Part shown: piece by piece, positions 41,301-58,773 of the stretch
How positions within the stretch are numbered: position 1 is the first letter of the stretch
Layout: each line of letters begins with the position of its first letter
Assembly: GCF_036373705.1 (NCBI RefSeq)
Contig: NC_089858.1
Span: 18,340,249 to 18,404,248, forward strand
Direction of reading: 5' to 3'
Origin: Amia ocellicauda
Lineage: Eukaryota; Chordata; Actinopteri; Amiiformes; Amiidae
Length of the DNA: 64,000 nt
Position numbers and translations under genes: made by a program
Notes under the pieces: model-generated
The model's input: only the letters and a program-made list of their open reading frames with translations
What the model was told of the DNA's origin: nothing
The model's database searches: none

Positions 41301-43679
41301 TCCTTACTGGATTATATTCCATAGAAAATCAAAAACATTTTATGATGATTCTTATTAAATGTTTACATTTATCAAGCCCATTCAGACCTACACTGATGGA
41401 AACTTCTCCTTGCTTTCACAGTCCTTCCTCATGGACCGCAGTTTTCAATGCAATGCCAACTATATGCTTTGGATTCCAGGTATCTCCCTTTGATATTATA
41501 CTATTTCTATACACATCTTACAGGGATCTCTAATATAAGTCACAGATCTGGGTCTGTAGGGTTTTATTACTGGGTACAGTGCTTACGATGAGAGTGTAGA
41601 AGGGAATCTCTGACAGCACGGTTTATATGAAAGCATGCCTTAGGTTCCCTCCCGGGGCTGCTCAAATGCCTTCTTTCCAAAGCCAGTTAAAATGCAATGC
41701 AATGTGTTGTCTGCACAGGTAAGAGCTGACCACATGGTCTTCTCAAACTCATTGTCGCTTGGCTCTGTATCCCACTGTGCCAGTTTGTTTTACCAATGCA
41801 GTTCATGGTGAACTGGCTAGAATAGGACAGGTACTGTACATTGAGCCTGGTTGACTGAGCGCTTACTCTGGGGGACCAGCCATACTGCTGCTTACCCTGC
41901 TTCCTGTTCTGCAGTGCCATGTGAGCAGCGTGCCCGTGTACAACAGTATGAAGAGGCGAGAGATCAAGCCCTGGGGTGGGGTGGTGACTGCTGGAATGAT
42001 CATCTGTCTCTTCGTCTACACTGGCACAGGTGGGGTGTGTTTTTAGTCATCATCAGGTGTGACTGCAGGAGGAGAGTGCCGAAGTGGTCTCGCTCACAGA
42101 AGTGGGAATGGGTTGGACGGGTCTCTGCATGCACTGACGGGACTCCTCCTCTTACAGGGGTGTGTGGGTTCCTGTCATTTGGCTCGAGCGTTAGCCAGGA
42201 CGTGCTGATGTCGTATCCCTCAGATGACGTCGCTGTGGCCATCGCCCGGGCCTTCATCATTGTCTGTGTCGTCACCTCCTACCCTATCCTGCACTTCTGT
42301 GGCAGGTAGGAGCCATGCGTGTACGTGGGTGTCTTTATGCATGGCGTGTACGGCCATAATTGTGTGCAGTAGCGGGCACACCTGTGTGGCTGCATCTGTG
42401 AGCAGGTTCTGGTATGTCTGTGCGGATAATTCAGGTGTCTTCTGTGTATCATCATTACTTATGTTTGCAACCTTGAATGCTACTTGAACATTCTATTGTA
42501 TGTTGACCGTCTGGCTCATACTGATCGCTGCTGCTGGGTGTCCCTGCCCTGTGCACTGCCCCTCTCTCCTCCTGTGCGTCCTGCAGGGCTGTGCTGGAGG
42601 GGCTGTGGCTGCGGTTCCGCGGAGAGTCGGTGGAAGTGGACGTGGCGCTGGAGAGCCGGCGGCGGCTCTTACAGACATTGGTGTGGTTCGTGTTCACGCT
42701 CATCCTGGCGCTCTTCATCCCCGACATCGGCCGTGTCATCTCCATCATTGGGGGCCTCGCCGCCTGCTTCATCTTTGTCTTCCCAGGTACAGCGTCTGAC
42801 CGCAGCATGCCTCGGTGAGACTGGGGCTCCCACGTGTCTCTTGCTGGGATAGGACCCTGGCGTGCTGCTGCATAGCTGTATGTGTGCATGCCTTAGGGAG
42901 TCTTGGGGCCAAAATCTCTTGGGCCAGCTAGTCTCGGTGTGCTTTGCAGTACTGCCATCCTGTGAATTAAAATAGAGCTTAAATACACTAAAAGCTTTGC
43001 CTGAGCTTTGGGCCAGTGCAGAAAGAAAAGGCTGCCATTCACCGAGTAGTCCTATTCGGTTTTCTAGATGGAGTAGACCCCTGTGATTCACCCTGTGCTG
43101 ATCTGTCCTGTAGCTCTGAGGAAGATCAAAAAGGGGATGATTTCAGATGGCATGCTGCTGACTTGACATGCCAGGTCAGAACAACCTCCAACAGGCACCA
43201 GGAGTAGCAGCTCTGCAGTTACGGTGGCTTCTTTGTTTCTCCTCAGGACTGTGTCTGATTCAAGCCAAGATGTCAGAGATTCAAGAAGTCAAACCTGCAA
43301 GGTAGGAGAGAGAAGCCTTTTCCATCTCCTTTGACTTGATCAGGTTGAATGCTGAACTAGTCCTTTTCCGTTTGTATAGTGTGCTTTTAATGTGCTATTG
43401 CTACACACCTGGATCGGGACATGTTATTTTTTTATTTATCTTTATTCCTTCCTGCGTCGCATTTCTGGTCAGTTCTCTGAGACTGGTAAAGCATGGCGTT
43501 GCAGCAGACTCAGCCAGGCCGCAGCTAAGTGTAGAAATGATGCTTGTTTGTCCTCTCCTGTCAGCTGGTGGGCTCTGGTGTCATATGGCGTCTTCATGGT
43601 CACTCTGGGGGCTTTCATCTTCGGCCAGACCACCACCAATGCCATCTACCATGACTTCATGCACCACAGAAGTCAGTAA
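38353..43679 (+). CDS. slc38a7: Sodium-coupled neutral amino acid transporter 7 (SNAT7), 457-462 aa
   Basis: SLC38/AAAP-family transporter that exports glutamine and asparagine from lysosomes. Ten coding exons, all in frame: 38353-38607, 39231-39429, 40120-40264, 40640-40738, 41422-41479, 41915-42029, 42158-42305, 42587-42786, 43247-43301, 43565-43679; total 1389 bp. The second ATG (38368, '[10 protein letters not shown]') has the better Kozak context and aligns with the human N-terminus, so the protein is probably 457 residues. The motif '[12 protein letters not shown]' is cytosolic. TM1 is '[19 protein letters not shown]'. About eleven membrane segments follow, with '[13 protein letters not shown]', '[11 protein letters not shown]', '[20 protein letters not shown]' and '[17 protein letters not shown]' matching SLC38A7. 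No truncation was seen. Confidence 0.96.
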
Positions 43680-46300
43680 TCACCTGGAAGGCAGTGAGAA
43701 AGAGAGCAAAAGTATGTATGTATGTGTGTGTATGTGTGTGTATGTATGTGTGTGAAGGGGAGAGAAGCTCTACACTGCCTTCTGCTGCACCATGGGATCC
43801 CAGGATGCAAGCTGACCAAACAGACTGAACAGATACATCATAGCTACTGGACTCCAGTGACCGCTTGACCTGCCGCCCCCATGTGCAACCTGTAGGGCTC
43901 TGCCAGTAACCCACAGCATCTCCTTCAGCCCCGCATGTCATCTGACCCACCGGTCGGGCTCCACCTGCATGCGTCCCGCCTCCTCCTGCAACAGGAACAC
44001 CAACCTGGGAAGGACTTTCAAACAGCTCTAATGCAGCTGTCCCATTTGTGTATGTGTTTGTGTGTGTGTATACATGCCTATATATTCAGGGGGCTTATGG
44101 GTGATCTGTAGATCACTGTGACTTAAAAACAAACAAACAAACAAAAAACATTGGGAAAACGGAATTCATCCTCTCAGAGCAGAGGCCACATGAGCTGCAA
44201 GGAGGAAGAACCAGCGTGCAAGTTGGTGATTGAAATTAAGTGTGTGTGTCCCTGCCCACGCCAGCTTTAAACTGCATAAGGAAAACGCACAGTGTCAGAT
44301 GGAAAGACTTATGCCTTTTTTCCTTTTTACTTGATTTATTGCAGTCCCTAACAGACTCTCCTGGGAAGGAGCTGGTTTGAAAGTAGACCAGATAGCTGTT
44401 TGTTTTGTGATGGCAGCCTGTTTGCTGTCTATATCCTCCTCGAGGGGAACTGTTATCTTTAAAGGATTGTTGCGGCACAGCATTCCATTCCAGGACTTCT
44501 CATCACAGGCTTCAAACCCTGGGAACCAATTTTATAAACTTTTTTTTTTTTTTTAGTCTAATTATTAAATGCTCATTTTAAAAGTGAAGTGGTTTCAGGT
44601 GTTATTCCAGTGTAAGTTAAAAACCCACATAACCTTTTTTTATGACATTTGCAGTTATGACAATTGTTTACAAGGACTCTTGAACCCACTGTTGTATCTC
44701 TGCCGGTCTCGGGACTCTGTTGCGGCATCCTTTCTTTTGTCATGCCTTCCTTTGCAGATTGGGTGACTGTTACAAAGGGTAAAGGTCACCCTTCTGCATG
44801 ATTGTCACGAAAGTCCTTTCATGGCCAGAGAGCTGAAAACAGCATGGCGGGCCAGCCAGAGATAAGATAATGTATGTAACTAGGTTTTAGACTAATGCAT
44901 CATGTTTTATATCAGGGTTATTAGACTCCAGTCCCGGAAGGCCACAGTGTCTGCTAGGTTTCCTTCCAACCCAGCTCTTGGCTCCTTAATTGGTCTAATT
45001 AAACAATTAACTGAATTATTGTAACACTTCTCTTCAGAAGCTGAAATGTTCTTTGGGTTCAATGTTTTGAGTAATCAACAAATTCAAAGACATTGTCTAG
45101 TTTGAGATGAGCCTACCCGAGTAAATTATGACATTATGTAATTGGGAGCTCCGGTTGGAACAAAAACCAACAGACACTGTTGCCACTCAGGACTGGAGTC
45201 TGACACCCCTGCTTTATATAGTAAACCTGACATGATCTGTAAATGAATCACTTGTAGGAAAATTCTGCATTTTAATGAATGTGTTTTGAAACTGAAACTC
45301 GGGTTTGTACAAGGGTTCTTTGTTTTGCATGGTCCTAACTGTGCTAATTGTTTGGGAGACTGGTCTGTATTTTGATATGGTGTTTGATCATTTTAATTCT
45401 AGAACCACTTGTGCTCTTTCAGAACACTAGAGTAGTGATGGTTTTTAAATGCATCCTGATAAGTTACACAATATACTGAAAATCAGGTACTGGATAAATG
45501 TACTATTGACATTGGGAACAATATACAATGGATCTGAACTGACAGTAAGCCGAATCCAGAGGTATGAGTCTGACATTAGCACAGCACCTTGTGGTGTTAA
45601 ATTGAAGCGCAACATTTTTTCTTCTTCTTGATTTTGTACACTAGGTGGTGTTAGAGGGAATTTGGAGTAGAGAAGCAACAATCTGTATACTGGAATTAAA
45701 ATAATAATCTTTAAAATGTTACAACTCTGAAGGTCTTCCTGATCTCTTCCACCCAGTGTTTTGTTACTCTGGCTGCATACTGTCATGGGTACAGAAAGCT
45801 GTAAGGTGTAAGCCTGACCAGGGGATTTTAAAACTGGGCACCGTATGTGATTGAGGCTAAAAGAGATCCACTTTATACCCATCTGTGTATGTTGGAATGC
45901 TTTAAATGGTTCTGTGGTCTGCATGTTCAGTACAGAGAGGTGGGCTATTCCTGTACCCTGTGTCTCACCGTGGACCTCCTTGGATTCCAGGTTTTGATCA
46001 GTGCCCCCCCTCTCTCCTCTGCTGTGAAAAGTTAACGGAGTAAGCAGATGGCTCTGTTCTGAGGAGTGTAAGAAACACATAGTATAATATACGGTTTAGT
46101 TTATTTCTCTGGTTGTGGTAATGAAGGCAGTATTTTGCTCTCCCACAAAGGTGTAATTTCTATATTCCAGAATTATCCATAATTGAATTTCAATGGAAGT
46201 GTACTGTTCTACAGATGTTTATAAATGTGTTGCTTTTTTTTCAAATTATTTTTTAAACTGATGTAATTTTTACACAATAAAGGGAATTCTGCTGCTAACT
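43680..46300 (+). other. slc38a7: slc38a7 3' UTR with AATAAA at 46276
   Basis: No coding sequence was recognised after the slc38a7 stop until AATAAA at 46276-46281. This suggests a 3' UTR of up to about 2.6 kb, interrupted by an hAT-like element. A minus-strand open frame of 211 codons (45445-46080) has no domain-like features. Earlier cleavage sites cannot be excluded. Confidence 0.45.
44913..45212. mobile_element. hAT-like MITE in slc38a7 3' UTR
   Basis: A 300-bp non-coding element with imperfect inverted ends: CAGGGTTATTAGACTCCAG on the left and the complement of CAGGGGTGTCAGACTCCAG on the right. It is flanked by TTTTATAT (44905-44912) and CTTTATAT (45213-45220), an 8-bp target duplication with one mismatch. 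That pattern is typical of hAT elements. Confidence 0.75.
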
Positions 46301-48175
46301 TTTCATTGTATATACGTGTGTGTATGTATTTAGGTATTTGTGTATGTAGAGGTTTTGGTAATCTCTACTGTATCTGAACCACATTCTGACTTTCTGTAGA
46401 TATCTGTGACATCTGCATTTATGAATCAGAGAGTGAGTGGAAATTTGATATTTTTTTGCAGCCTACTCAACTCCAACAGTCAGAGTTAACTGCCAGTAAA
46501 CCAAGAAGTAACAAGAATAATAATGTTTCGCACCAGCTGGTCTGTACTGTTGTATGGAATCACCTACATTGCGGTGTCTTTAAGCACATTCCAGTGAGTA
46601 TCTGCAGATTTGTGTTTTGAGGTCACATGATGCTTTCCGTTGTTTGAAAACACCTTTATTAAAATGTGTCAGAAAAAATTTAAAGAAAAGACAATGACCC
46701 TGATAAGAGTGCTTTTATCAAGGTGTATTTCCATTAAGATTCTTAAGGTCACAGTAATAGCTTGATCGTGAAGGTAAAAAAAGGTTACGTATATATGTTT
46801 GTGGGTATATGTATATATATTATGAGAGAGAGATCTGTGTTGTCTACATTTATAGTCCTTATTTATATAATTTGCTGTAATTTTTTAACTCTTGTTTCAT
46901 ATTTAAAATACACTAAATTTGGCAGTAGAATGTCCTGTATTTTTGTTTAACATCAAATTCATAAGCCATCTCCTACCTCCGCTTTATGTTTCTTTATTAA
47001 TATTTAACATATTTGACTTTTCATTAGGATGTCTTTTTTTTATTATTATTTTGTATAAGATTAATATATACTAAATTCAAGTATGAAGCTTTTTCTTCTC
47101 AAACAAGATCAGCAGTACTACCTGACTAATAACAGACACTGTGCAGGCAAATACAAATCCAGAGTCCCCAGGTGACAAAAGTCCTCTATTATTTTTAAAA
47201 TAATGCAAAATAGGCATTTATAATTATTACCAGAAAACAATTAACTATGTTTTAATGCAACAACTCATTTGTATTGAATTGATGGGTCTTAATGTAAGGA
47301 TCTGCATCAGTGAAATAAAACAAGTAAACCATTATATTGGCCAAAATAAATAGATTATAAATAAATGAAACCACAGAAGTATTTTAGAAAAGGTAACAAA
47401 CTAGATAATTATATTAGGCCCATTTTATTTATTTTATTAGTACCCATTCAATCCCAGAATAATGTTTCTCTAAGTATTTTTGTTCTCAAAATAATCTAAA
47501 GTTTACAATGCATGTCACTGTCTAGTAGGAGTATGGAAACCGGTAAACTAAGATTGAAAGGACAGAAACTGGGGAGGCCAATGTGACTTCCCTCCTGGAG
47601 TTTCCTTTGGTAATCTTAACTCCCAGAAAACCCCCTATCTTACTCAAATACTCTATAATTACAGCAGACCATGTGCCAGACAGAACGCCCTATCATTAAA
47701 AAGCAAATAACCCATGAACTTTATCACCACAAAAGGGTTAAATCTATATATTTTTGTAAAGGTTTTATCTAATTTATATGCGTTGTTTTCATGTTAGTCT
47801 GTGTAGAGAACAATAGTGATATTAAGGGACACCATTTCCTACATCGCCTTCAAGTACTTGCAGTATCTGCTTTCCAGGAACAGTCCTGTGTTCGTTAATT
47901 ATTTGTCTGATGTCTTTGGTCTTTGTTAATGCAGAGTCATGTTAAAAAACAATAACATAAATGAATATACAAGGAAGGGGAAAAAGTAATGCAGTTTTTA
48001 TGTTGTAATTACATTTAGCAATAGATACCATTTCAGAAAATCACAAACTAAATCAAATTCCAAAAAACGTCAAGGAGTTTATAAAAATCACTGCAAGAAA
48101 AGCCAATGTACAAATGGGATCTGAAGGTGAAGGTACATATATATGTGTATTTATAATTATATATATATATATATA
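46301..48175. other. Intergenic, no gene recognised
   Basis: AT-rich sequence without recognisable exons or repeats, ending in a (TA)n run into which the next element inserted. Confidence 0.5.
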
Positions 48176-49072
48176 CACACTGATCAGCCATAACATTATG
48201 ACCACCTGCCTAATATTGTGTAGGTCCCCCTTTTGCCGCCAAAACAGCGCTGACCCGTCGAGGCATGGACTCCACTAGACCTCTGAAGGTGTGCTATGGT
48301 ATCTGGCACCAAGACGTTAGCAGCAGATCCTTTAAGTCCTGTAAGTTGCGAGGTGGGGCCTCCATGGATCGGACTTCTTTTTTCAGCACATCCCACAGAT
48401 GCTCGATTGGATTGAGATCTGGGGAATTTGGAGGCCAAGTAAACACCTTGAACTCGTGATTCATCAGACCAGGCCACCTTCTTCCATTGCTCCGTGGTCC
48501 AGTTCTGATGCTCACGTGCCAATTGTAGGTGCTTTCGGCAGTGGACAGGGGTCAGCATGGGCACCCTGACTGGTCTGCGGCTACGCAGCCCCATACGCAA
48601 CAAACTGCGATGCACTGTGTGTTCTGACACCTTTCTATCAGAACCAGCATTCACTTTTTCAGCAATTTGAGCTACAGTAGCTCGTCTGTTGGATCGGACC
48701 ACACGGGCCAGCCTTCGCTCCCCACGTGCATCAATGAGCCTTGGCCGCTCATGACCCTGTCGCTGGTTCACCACTTTTCCTTCCTTGGACCACTTTTGAT
48801 AGGTACTGACCACTGCAGACCGGGAACACCCCACAAGAGCTGTAGTTTTGGAGATGCTCTGACCCAGTCGTCTAGCCATCACAATTTGGCCCTTGTCAAA
48901 GTCGCTCAGATCCTTACACTTGCCCATTTTTCCTGCTTCTGACACATCAACTTTGAGGACAAAATGTTCACTTGCTGCCTAATATATCCCACCCACTGAC
49001 AGGTGCCATGATAACGAGATTATCAGTGTTATTCACTTCACCTGTCAGTGGTCAGAATGTTATGGCTGATCA
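48176..49072 (-). mobile_element. Internally deleted Tc1-like element
   Basis: The ends are CACACTGATCAGCCATAAC on the left and '...ATGTTATGGCTGATCA' on the right; the right terminus has lost its last bases. The left end follows TA. At about 0.9 kb it is shorter than an autonomous Tc1 element. It is a different family from the DD36E copies. Confidence 0.85.
48196..48945 (-). pseudogene. Tc1 transposase with catalytic core deleted
   Basis: The N-terminal helix-turn-helix region ('[20 protein letters not shown]') runs intact up to the first catalytic aspartate block 'VAWSDES'. It then joins sequence that, in another frame (48294-48515), encodes the C-terminal '[17 protein letters not shown]' block. 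The central part, including the second catalytic aspartate, is missing and the join shifts frame. The product cannot be an active transposase. Confidence 0.85.
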
Positions 49073-49128
49073 ATATATATATATATATATATATATGATG
49101 TATGTGTTTGTGTATATATATATATATA

Positions 49129-50348
49129 CACTCACCTAAAGGATTATTAGGAACACCATACTAATACTGTGTTTGACCCCCTTTCGCCTTCAGAACTGCC
49201 TTAATTCTACGTGGCATTGATTCAACAAGGTGCTGAAAGCATTCTTTAGAAATGTTGGCCCATATTGATAGGATAGCATCTTGCAGTTGATGGAGATTTG
49301 TGGGATGCACATCCAGGGCACGAAGCTCCCGTTCCACCACATCCCAAAGATGCTCTATTGGGTTGAGATCTGGTGACTGTGGGGGCCAGTTTAGTACAGT
49401 GAACTCATTGTCATGTTCAAGAAACCAATTTGAAATGATTCGACCTTTGTGACATGGTGCATTTTCCTGCTGGAAGTAGCCATCAGAGGATGGGTACATG
49501 GTGGTCATAAAGGGATGGACATGGTCAGAAACAATGCTCAGGTAGGCCGTGGCATTTAAACGATGCCCAATTGGCACTAAGGGGCCTAAAGTGTGCCAAG
49601 AAAACATCCCCCACACCATTACACCACCACCACCAGCCTGCACAGTGGTAACAAGGCATGATGGATCCATGTTCTCATTCTGTTTATGCCAAATTCTGAC
49701 TCTACCATCTGAATGTCTCAACAGAAATCGAGACTCATCAGACCAGGCAACATTTTTCCAGTCTTCAACTGTCCAATTTTGGTGAGCTTGTGCAAATTGT
49801 AGTCTCTTTTCCTATTTGTAGTGGAGATGAGTGGTACCCGGTGGGGTCTTCTGCTGTTGTAGCCCATCCGCCTCAAGGTTGTACGTGTTGTGGCTTCACA
49901 AATGCTTTGCTGCATACCTCGGTTGTAACGAGTGGTTATTTCAGTCAAAGTTGCTCTTCTATCAGCTTGAATCAGTCAGCCCATTCTCCTCTGACCTCTA
50001 GCATCAACAAGGCATTTTCGCCCACAGGACTGCCGCATACTGGATGTTTTTCCCTTTTCACACCATTCTTTGTAAACCCTAGAAATGGTTGTGTGTGAAA
50101 ATCCCAGTAACTGAGCAGATTGTGAAATACTCAGACCGGCCCGTCTGGCACCAACAACCATGCCACGCTCAAAATTGCTTAAATCACCTTTCTTTCCCAT
50201 TCAGACATTCAGTTTGGAGTTCAGGAGATTGTCTTCACCAGGACCACACCCCTAAATGCATTGAAGCAATTGCCATGTGATTGTTTGGTTAGATAATTGC
50301 ATTAATGAGAAATTGAACAGGTGTTCCTAATAATCCTTTAGGTGAGTG
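49129..50348 (-). mobile_element. Tc1/mariner DD36E element, copy 4 (decayed)
   Basis: A 1220-bp element with intact 29-bp inverted repeats, flanked by TA and sitting in a (TA)n tract. It is one base shorter than the other three copies. Its right end lies about 240 bp upstream of the TATA box of the plus-strand carboxypeptidase gene. Confidence 0.95.
49161..50200 (-). pseudogene. Tc1/mariner transposase pseudogene, copy 4
   Basis: Same transposase as the intact copies but with two lesions. One T is lost from the run near 49803-49811 ('CTCTTTTCC' where the others have 'CTCTTTTTCC'), shifting frame inside 'NRKKRLQ'. A CGA-to-TGA change, consistent with CpG deamination, makes a stop in 'RMGRLIQ' near 49977. 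Three fragments remain: 50200-49976, 49948-49718 and 49721-49161. The residues around D246 and E283 are still recognisable. Confidence 0.92.
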
Positions 50349-50350
50349 TA

Positions 50351-50381
<31 letters not shown>

Positions 50382-50588
50382 TTTTTAAATACCAAAACAC
50401 ACCTGGTGGATTTTAAACCTGGCTGCACATGTCGGTCAAACTGAAAGGTTATACAGTAACACGTGTCTCTGTTATTAAACAAATACAGACATGTTGGAAT
50501 TACTTTGTTTCCTACTTGGAATAGCTCTAGATGGTGATAATATTCAGGGCTGTTATCAAGAGCGAGATATGAAAGGAGGCAGAGTGGG

Positions 50589-50596
50589 TATATAAA
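50589..50596 (+). promoter_or_regulatory. TATA box of the plus-strand carboxypeptidase
   Basis: TATATAAA lies 58 bp upstream of the first ATG (50654). It places a transcription start near 50620 and gives a leader of only about 35 bases. This supports 50654 as the start in the first exon. Confidence 0.6.
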
Positions 50597-50653
50597 GGGA
50601 GCTGGGACCGTTGGTAGACTGTATGTGTGAAAGCTGCAAATGAAACGCAAGTG

Positions 50654-55655
<5,002 letters not shown>

Positions 55656-56560
55656 GCTTCTTGCAAACCATTTCCATGTACATACTGGCACTGATGTAAT
55701 TAAAATGAATCGGCAATCCTACAACTGTAAAATATTAATGTAGCATTTCTGTATATAGTAAAGGTTGTAGCACAATAGCAATCATTATATATCAGCAATT
55801 AAAATTGAGGTATAAAATTAAATCTTGTGGATTTGTGTTCTTAATCCCAGGAATGATTATGGAATTAATAACTGTTCACTCCAAATGTTTTTTTTTTAAT
55901 AGTTTGAACAAATGCAATACACTCCTAAAAGACTAGTTTTTTTATTTTATTAGAAAAATACAAATTGGGACATAAAAACAAACATGAAACAAAGACCCTG
56001 GATCACACAGCACCTCTTCACCACCCACCGCAGACTAGCCAATCAAATGCACATCCCCCCTCTTCTCCATACAGTCTCAGAAACACAAACTTCTTTCAAA
56101 CTTATAACAGGTGGCTAAAAAGGGAAACCGGCAAGAAGTGCCCACATCTGAAGAACAGGGTTTCCTCAAATCCTAGAGACAAAACAAAAAACACTTCCCC
56201 TACATTAACTTCCGATTACATTTTGAAGTGTGGTTTAGAATCTCAAAATAGGAATTTGAAGACACTGCAATTAATAGGACATTCAATATTAAACAAGCAG
56301 TTTTGACTACACTTGGTGATTGGTAGGACCAGTTTATTCTGCATCCCTCCCTGAGATGATTCATATTGAAAAGGCCTCTTGGTACAACAAGCAACATTAT
56401 TGTATATATTTACAAATTAATTTTGTCTTTAGTCTACTTTCCATAGGGAACACATACAAAGAAGTAAGCAAGTGAATTCTCCAAGAATTGATTTAATCCA
56501 ATAGACAGTTTCAATCTGTAAAATGAAAATGCTTTCCTTCAACATAAAAAGCTGAATGGC
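55656..56560. other. Region between convergent carboxypeptidase 3' ends
   Basis: An AT-rich 0.9-kb gap with no exon recognised. It should hold the 3' UTR of the plus-strand gene; an ATTAAA-type variant near 55798 is a candidate poly(A) signal. Confidence 0.4.
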
Positions 56561-56566
56561 TTTATT
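56561..56566 (-). terminator. Polyadenylation signal of the minus-strand carboxypeptidase
   Basis: TTTATT on the plus strand, AATAAA on the minus strand, 56 bp past the stop codon at 56622. It implies a short 3' UTR. Confidence 0.6.
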
Positions 56567-56621
56567 GAAACTTCCAGCTTACTAACTGCCATCATTAATC
56601 CATTAGTAAGATGGCAGGCCT

Positions 56622-58742
56622 TTAATATGGAGTGTTAGCCAGGAAGGACTGGAACATGTAAAAAGCTGGTCCTGGAGCCCACTGGGGAACCATGTGTCCT
56701 GCACCCTGGAAGAGAGAGAGAGGGGGATTTAAAGTCCCATCAACCAGAGATTCATTAGATAAAAAAAAAAAAAAAAAAAAAAGAGAGGAGATCTACAACA
56801 CCCAGCCACACTACAGATTGGGGGTCTCCAGTTCTGGTCTTGGAACACTAAAGTGCCCTTAATTTTCATGCAATGTACCACTAGGCATTAGAACAACATT
56901 AGACAAACCCAATCAGGCTTGTCACTCTACTTTTGGAAAGAGAAATAGATAGGTGGTGGGGGGGGGGGGGGGTGTATGACAGAGATGACACACTGCCACA
57001 GGGCTGAGTGCATACTCACCTTCACAGTAAGGAAGGTGACGTTGCCAAACTGCTGGTAGAAGCCGGCGATCTGATGGTCATACAGCCAGGGCTTGTACTC
57101 TGTGGTTTTCTGCATTAACAAAATAAAGTAGTAAGAACACAAAGCACTGCTGCATCAGCCCATCAGCATCTGCCATCCAAACCTTAAAATTTAGCAGTTT
57201 GGCTTGGTTTATTAAAGTAAGCTTAACACATTTAGCACAGCCTGGTGCAACGAGTGCTTCTGCTACCTGCTTAGTCGGGTGAGCGACACTTTATTCATAG
57301 TACATCATTTTATGTGCTGAAATGTGTGTTCAGTGAAAGGTCATCACCAGTAGCAGCCTGTCACAAGCCAGATGCTTTAATTGTGTTACAGGGAAGTGGG
57401 AAGATGATTAGTCTTACATTCTGGTTGAGCAGCTCCACAAACCACTTGTCCCCCAGGAAGTTGCAGGCCATGTCAGTGTCTCCATTGTACACCAGCACCC
57501 TCAGGCCCAGGCCCAGCAGCTTTAGGTAGATGTCATTCATGGTGCGATACACACTTTTGTAATTTTCACCAACTTCATCACTGCAACACAGGGGTTATGA
57601 TAAGGTGAGGGAGAAAACAATTGTGCACCTCTGCCTAAAGGAAATACGAATTTGAAGCCCAAGTATTTATTCATAAAGGGGAAAAACAAATATAAAAAGA
57701 TATCACCATTCTTTAATCTTGTGCTGTACATTTAAGCTTTCCTGCAGACTACTCCAGATTAACTATCAAACTCATTGCAATGTGGCTACTGCAGTTATAC
57801 CAGAAGGGGAGACTAAGGTAAGGATTTCCCCCCCCCCCTTCTGGTCATTTATTATGGAAAATTAAGCCCTGGATTAACCAATCAAATCATACAATTATTT
57901 TTGCAGGAGAGCCAAGCAAAAAGTAATGCGCACAAAAAAAAAAAAATCAATACACAAAGGCCTATTTGGTCACACACACACGCACTTACCTGCAGATGTC
58001 CCATAGAGGCAGGATATCTGGGATGTGCAGGGCCTTGCGCACATCCCCACGGTTCAGCCAGCTGGTCTGAGCGCTGCTGTTGATGCAGGGAGGGACCGAG
58101 TCCAGCTCCAACACCAGCTGCAAAAAAAAAAAAAAAAAAAGTCTTCGTAAAAGTGGGACATCACCAAGAAGGAGAGCTGGCTCTAGAGACTCCCTTTTGT
58201 ACCGGACTGCGTTCAAGAGAAAAGAGGGTTGGAGTTAAAGGGGGTCCATTCTCACCCTTGCAGCACCCAGGTGGTGCCTGTAGCTGCGGAAGATGTTCTC
58301 CATGTCCCTTTGATAGCGGGAGTGTGCCTTCAAGCCACCAGCACAGTTCCGGTACAGGGCATACACGTTCAGTCCAGAGTTGTAGACTATACCAAATGCC
58401 TGGAGTACCTGCCAAGACCAGAGATTCTTCAATAAATGTAACAAAATTACAGATGCCATGAAAGTTAAAAAGACTAAATCAATTAAAATGTAAAACTGCA
58501 TGAATTGAAATGGTCTGGGTAGAAATGCGGTATTTGTGGTGAACCACCACCACCACCACCATATCTGCAGGGGAACAACTACCATGGTTTGTGCTCTCAG
58601 GGTGTTGGCTAAACCTGGAGTGCTTCAAGATCTTAAAGCAATCCAGACCAGTGGTTGTCAACCCCGGTCCTGGTGGCACACTATCCTCATGGTTATCATT
58701 CTAACTGAGCCCTTCTAATTGACCCAATCTGCTCTCTTTTAC

Positions 58743-58773
<31 letters not shown>

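Noticed and set aside
45445-46080. 211-codon minus-strand open frame in the slc38a7 3' UTR
   Set aside because: No domain, no repeats and ordinary AT-rich composition; no splice or promoter context.
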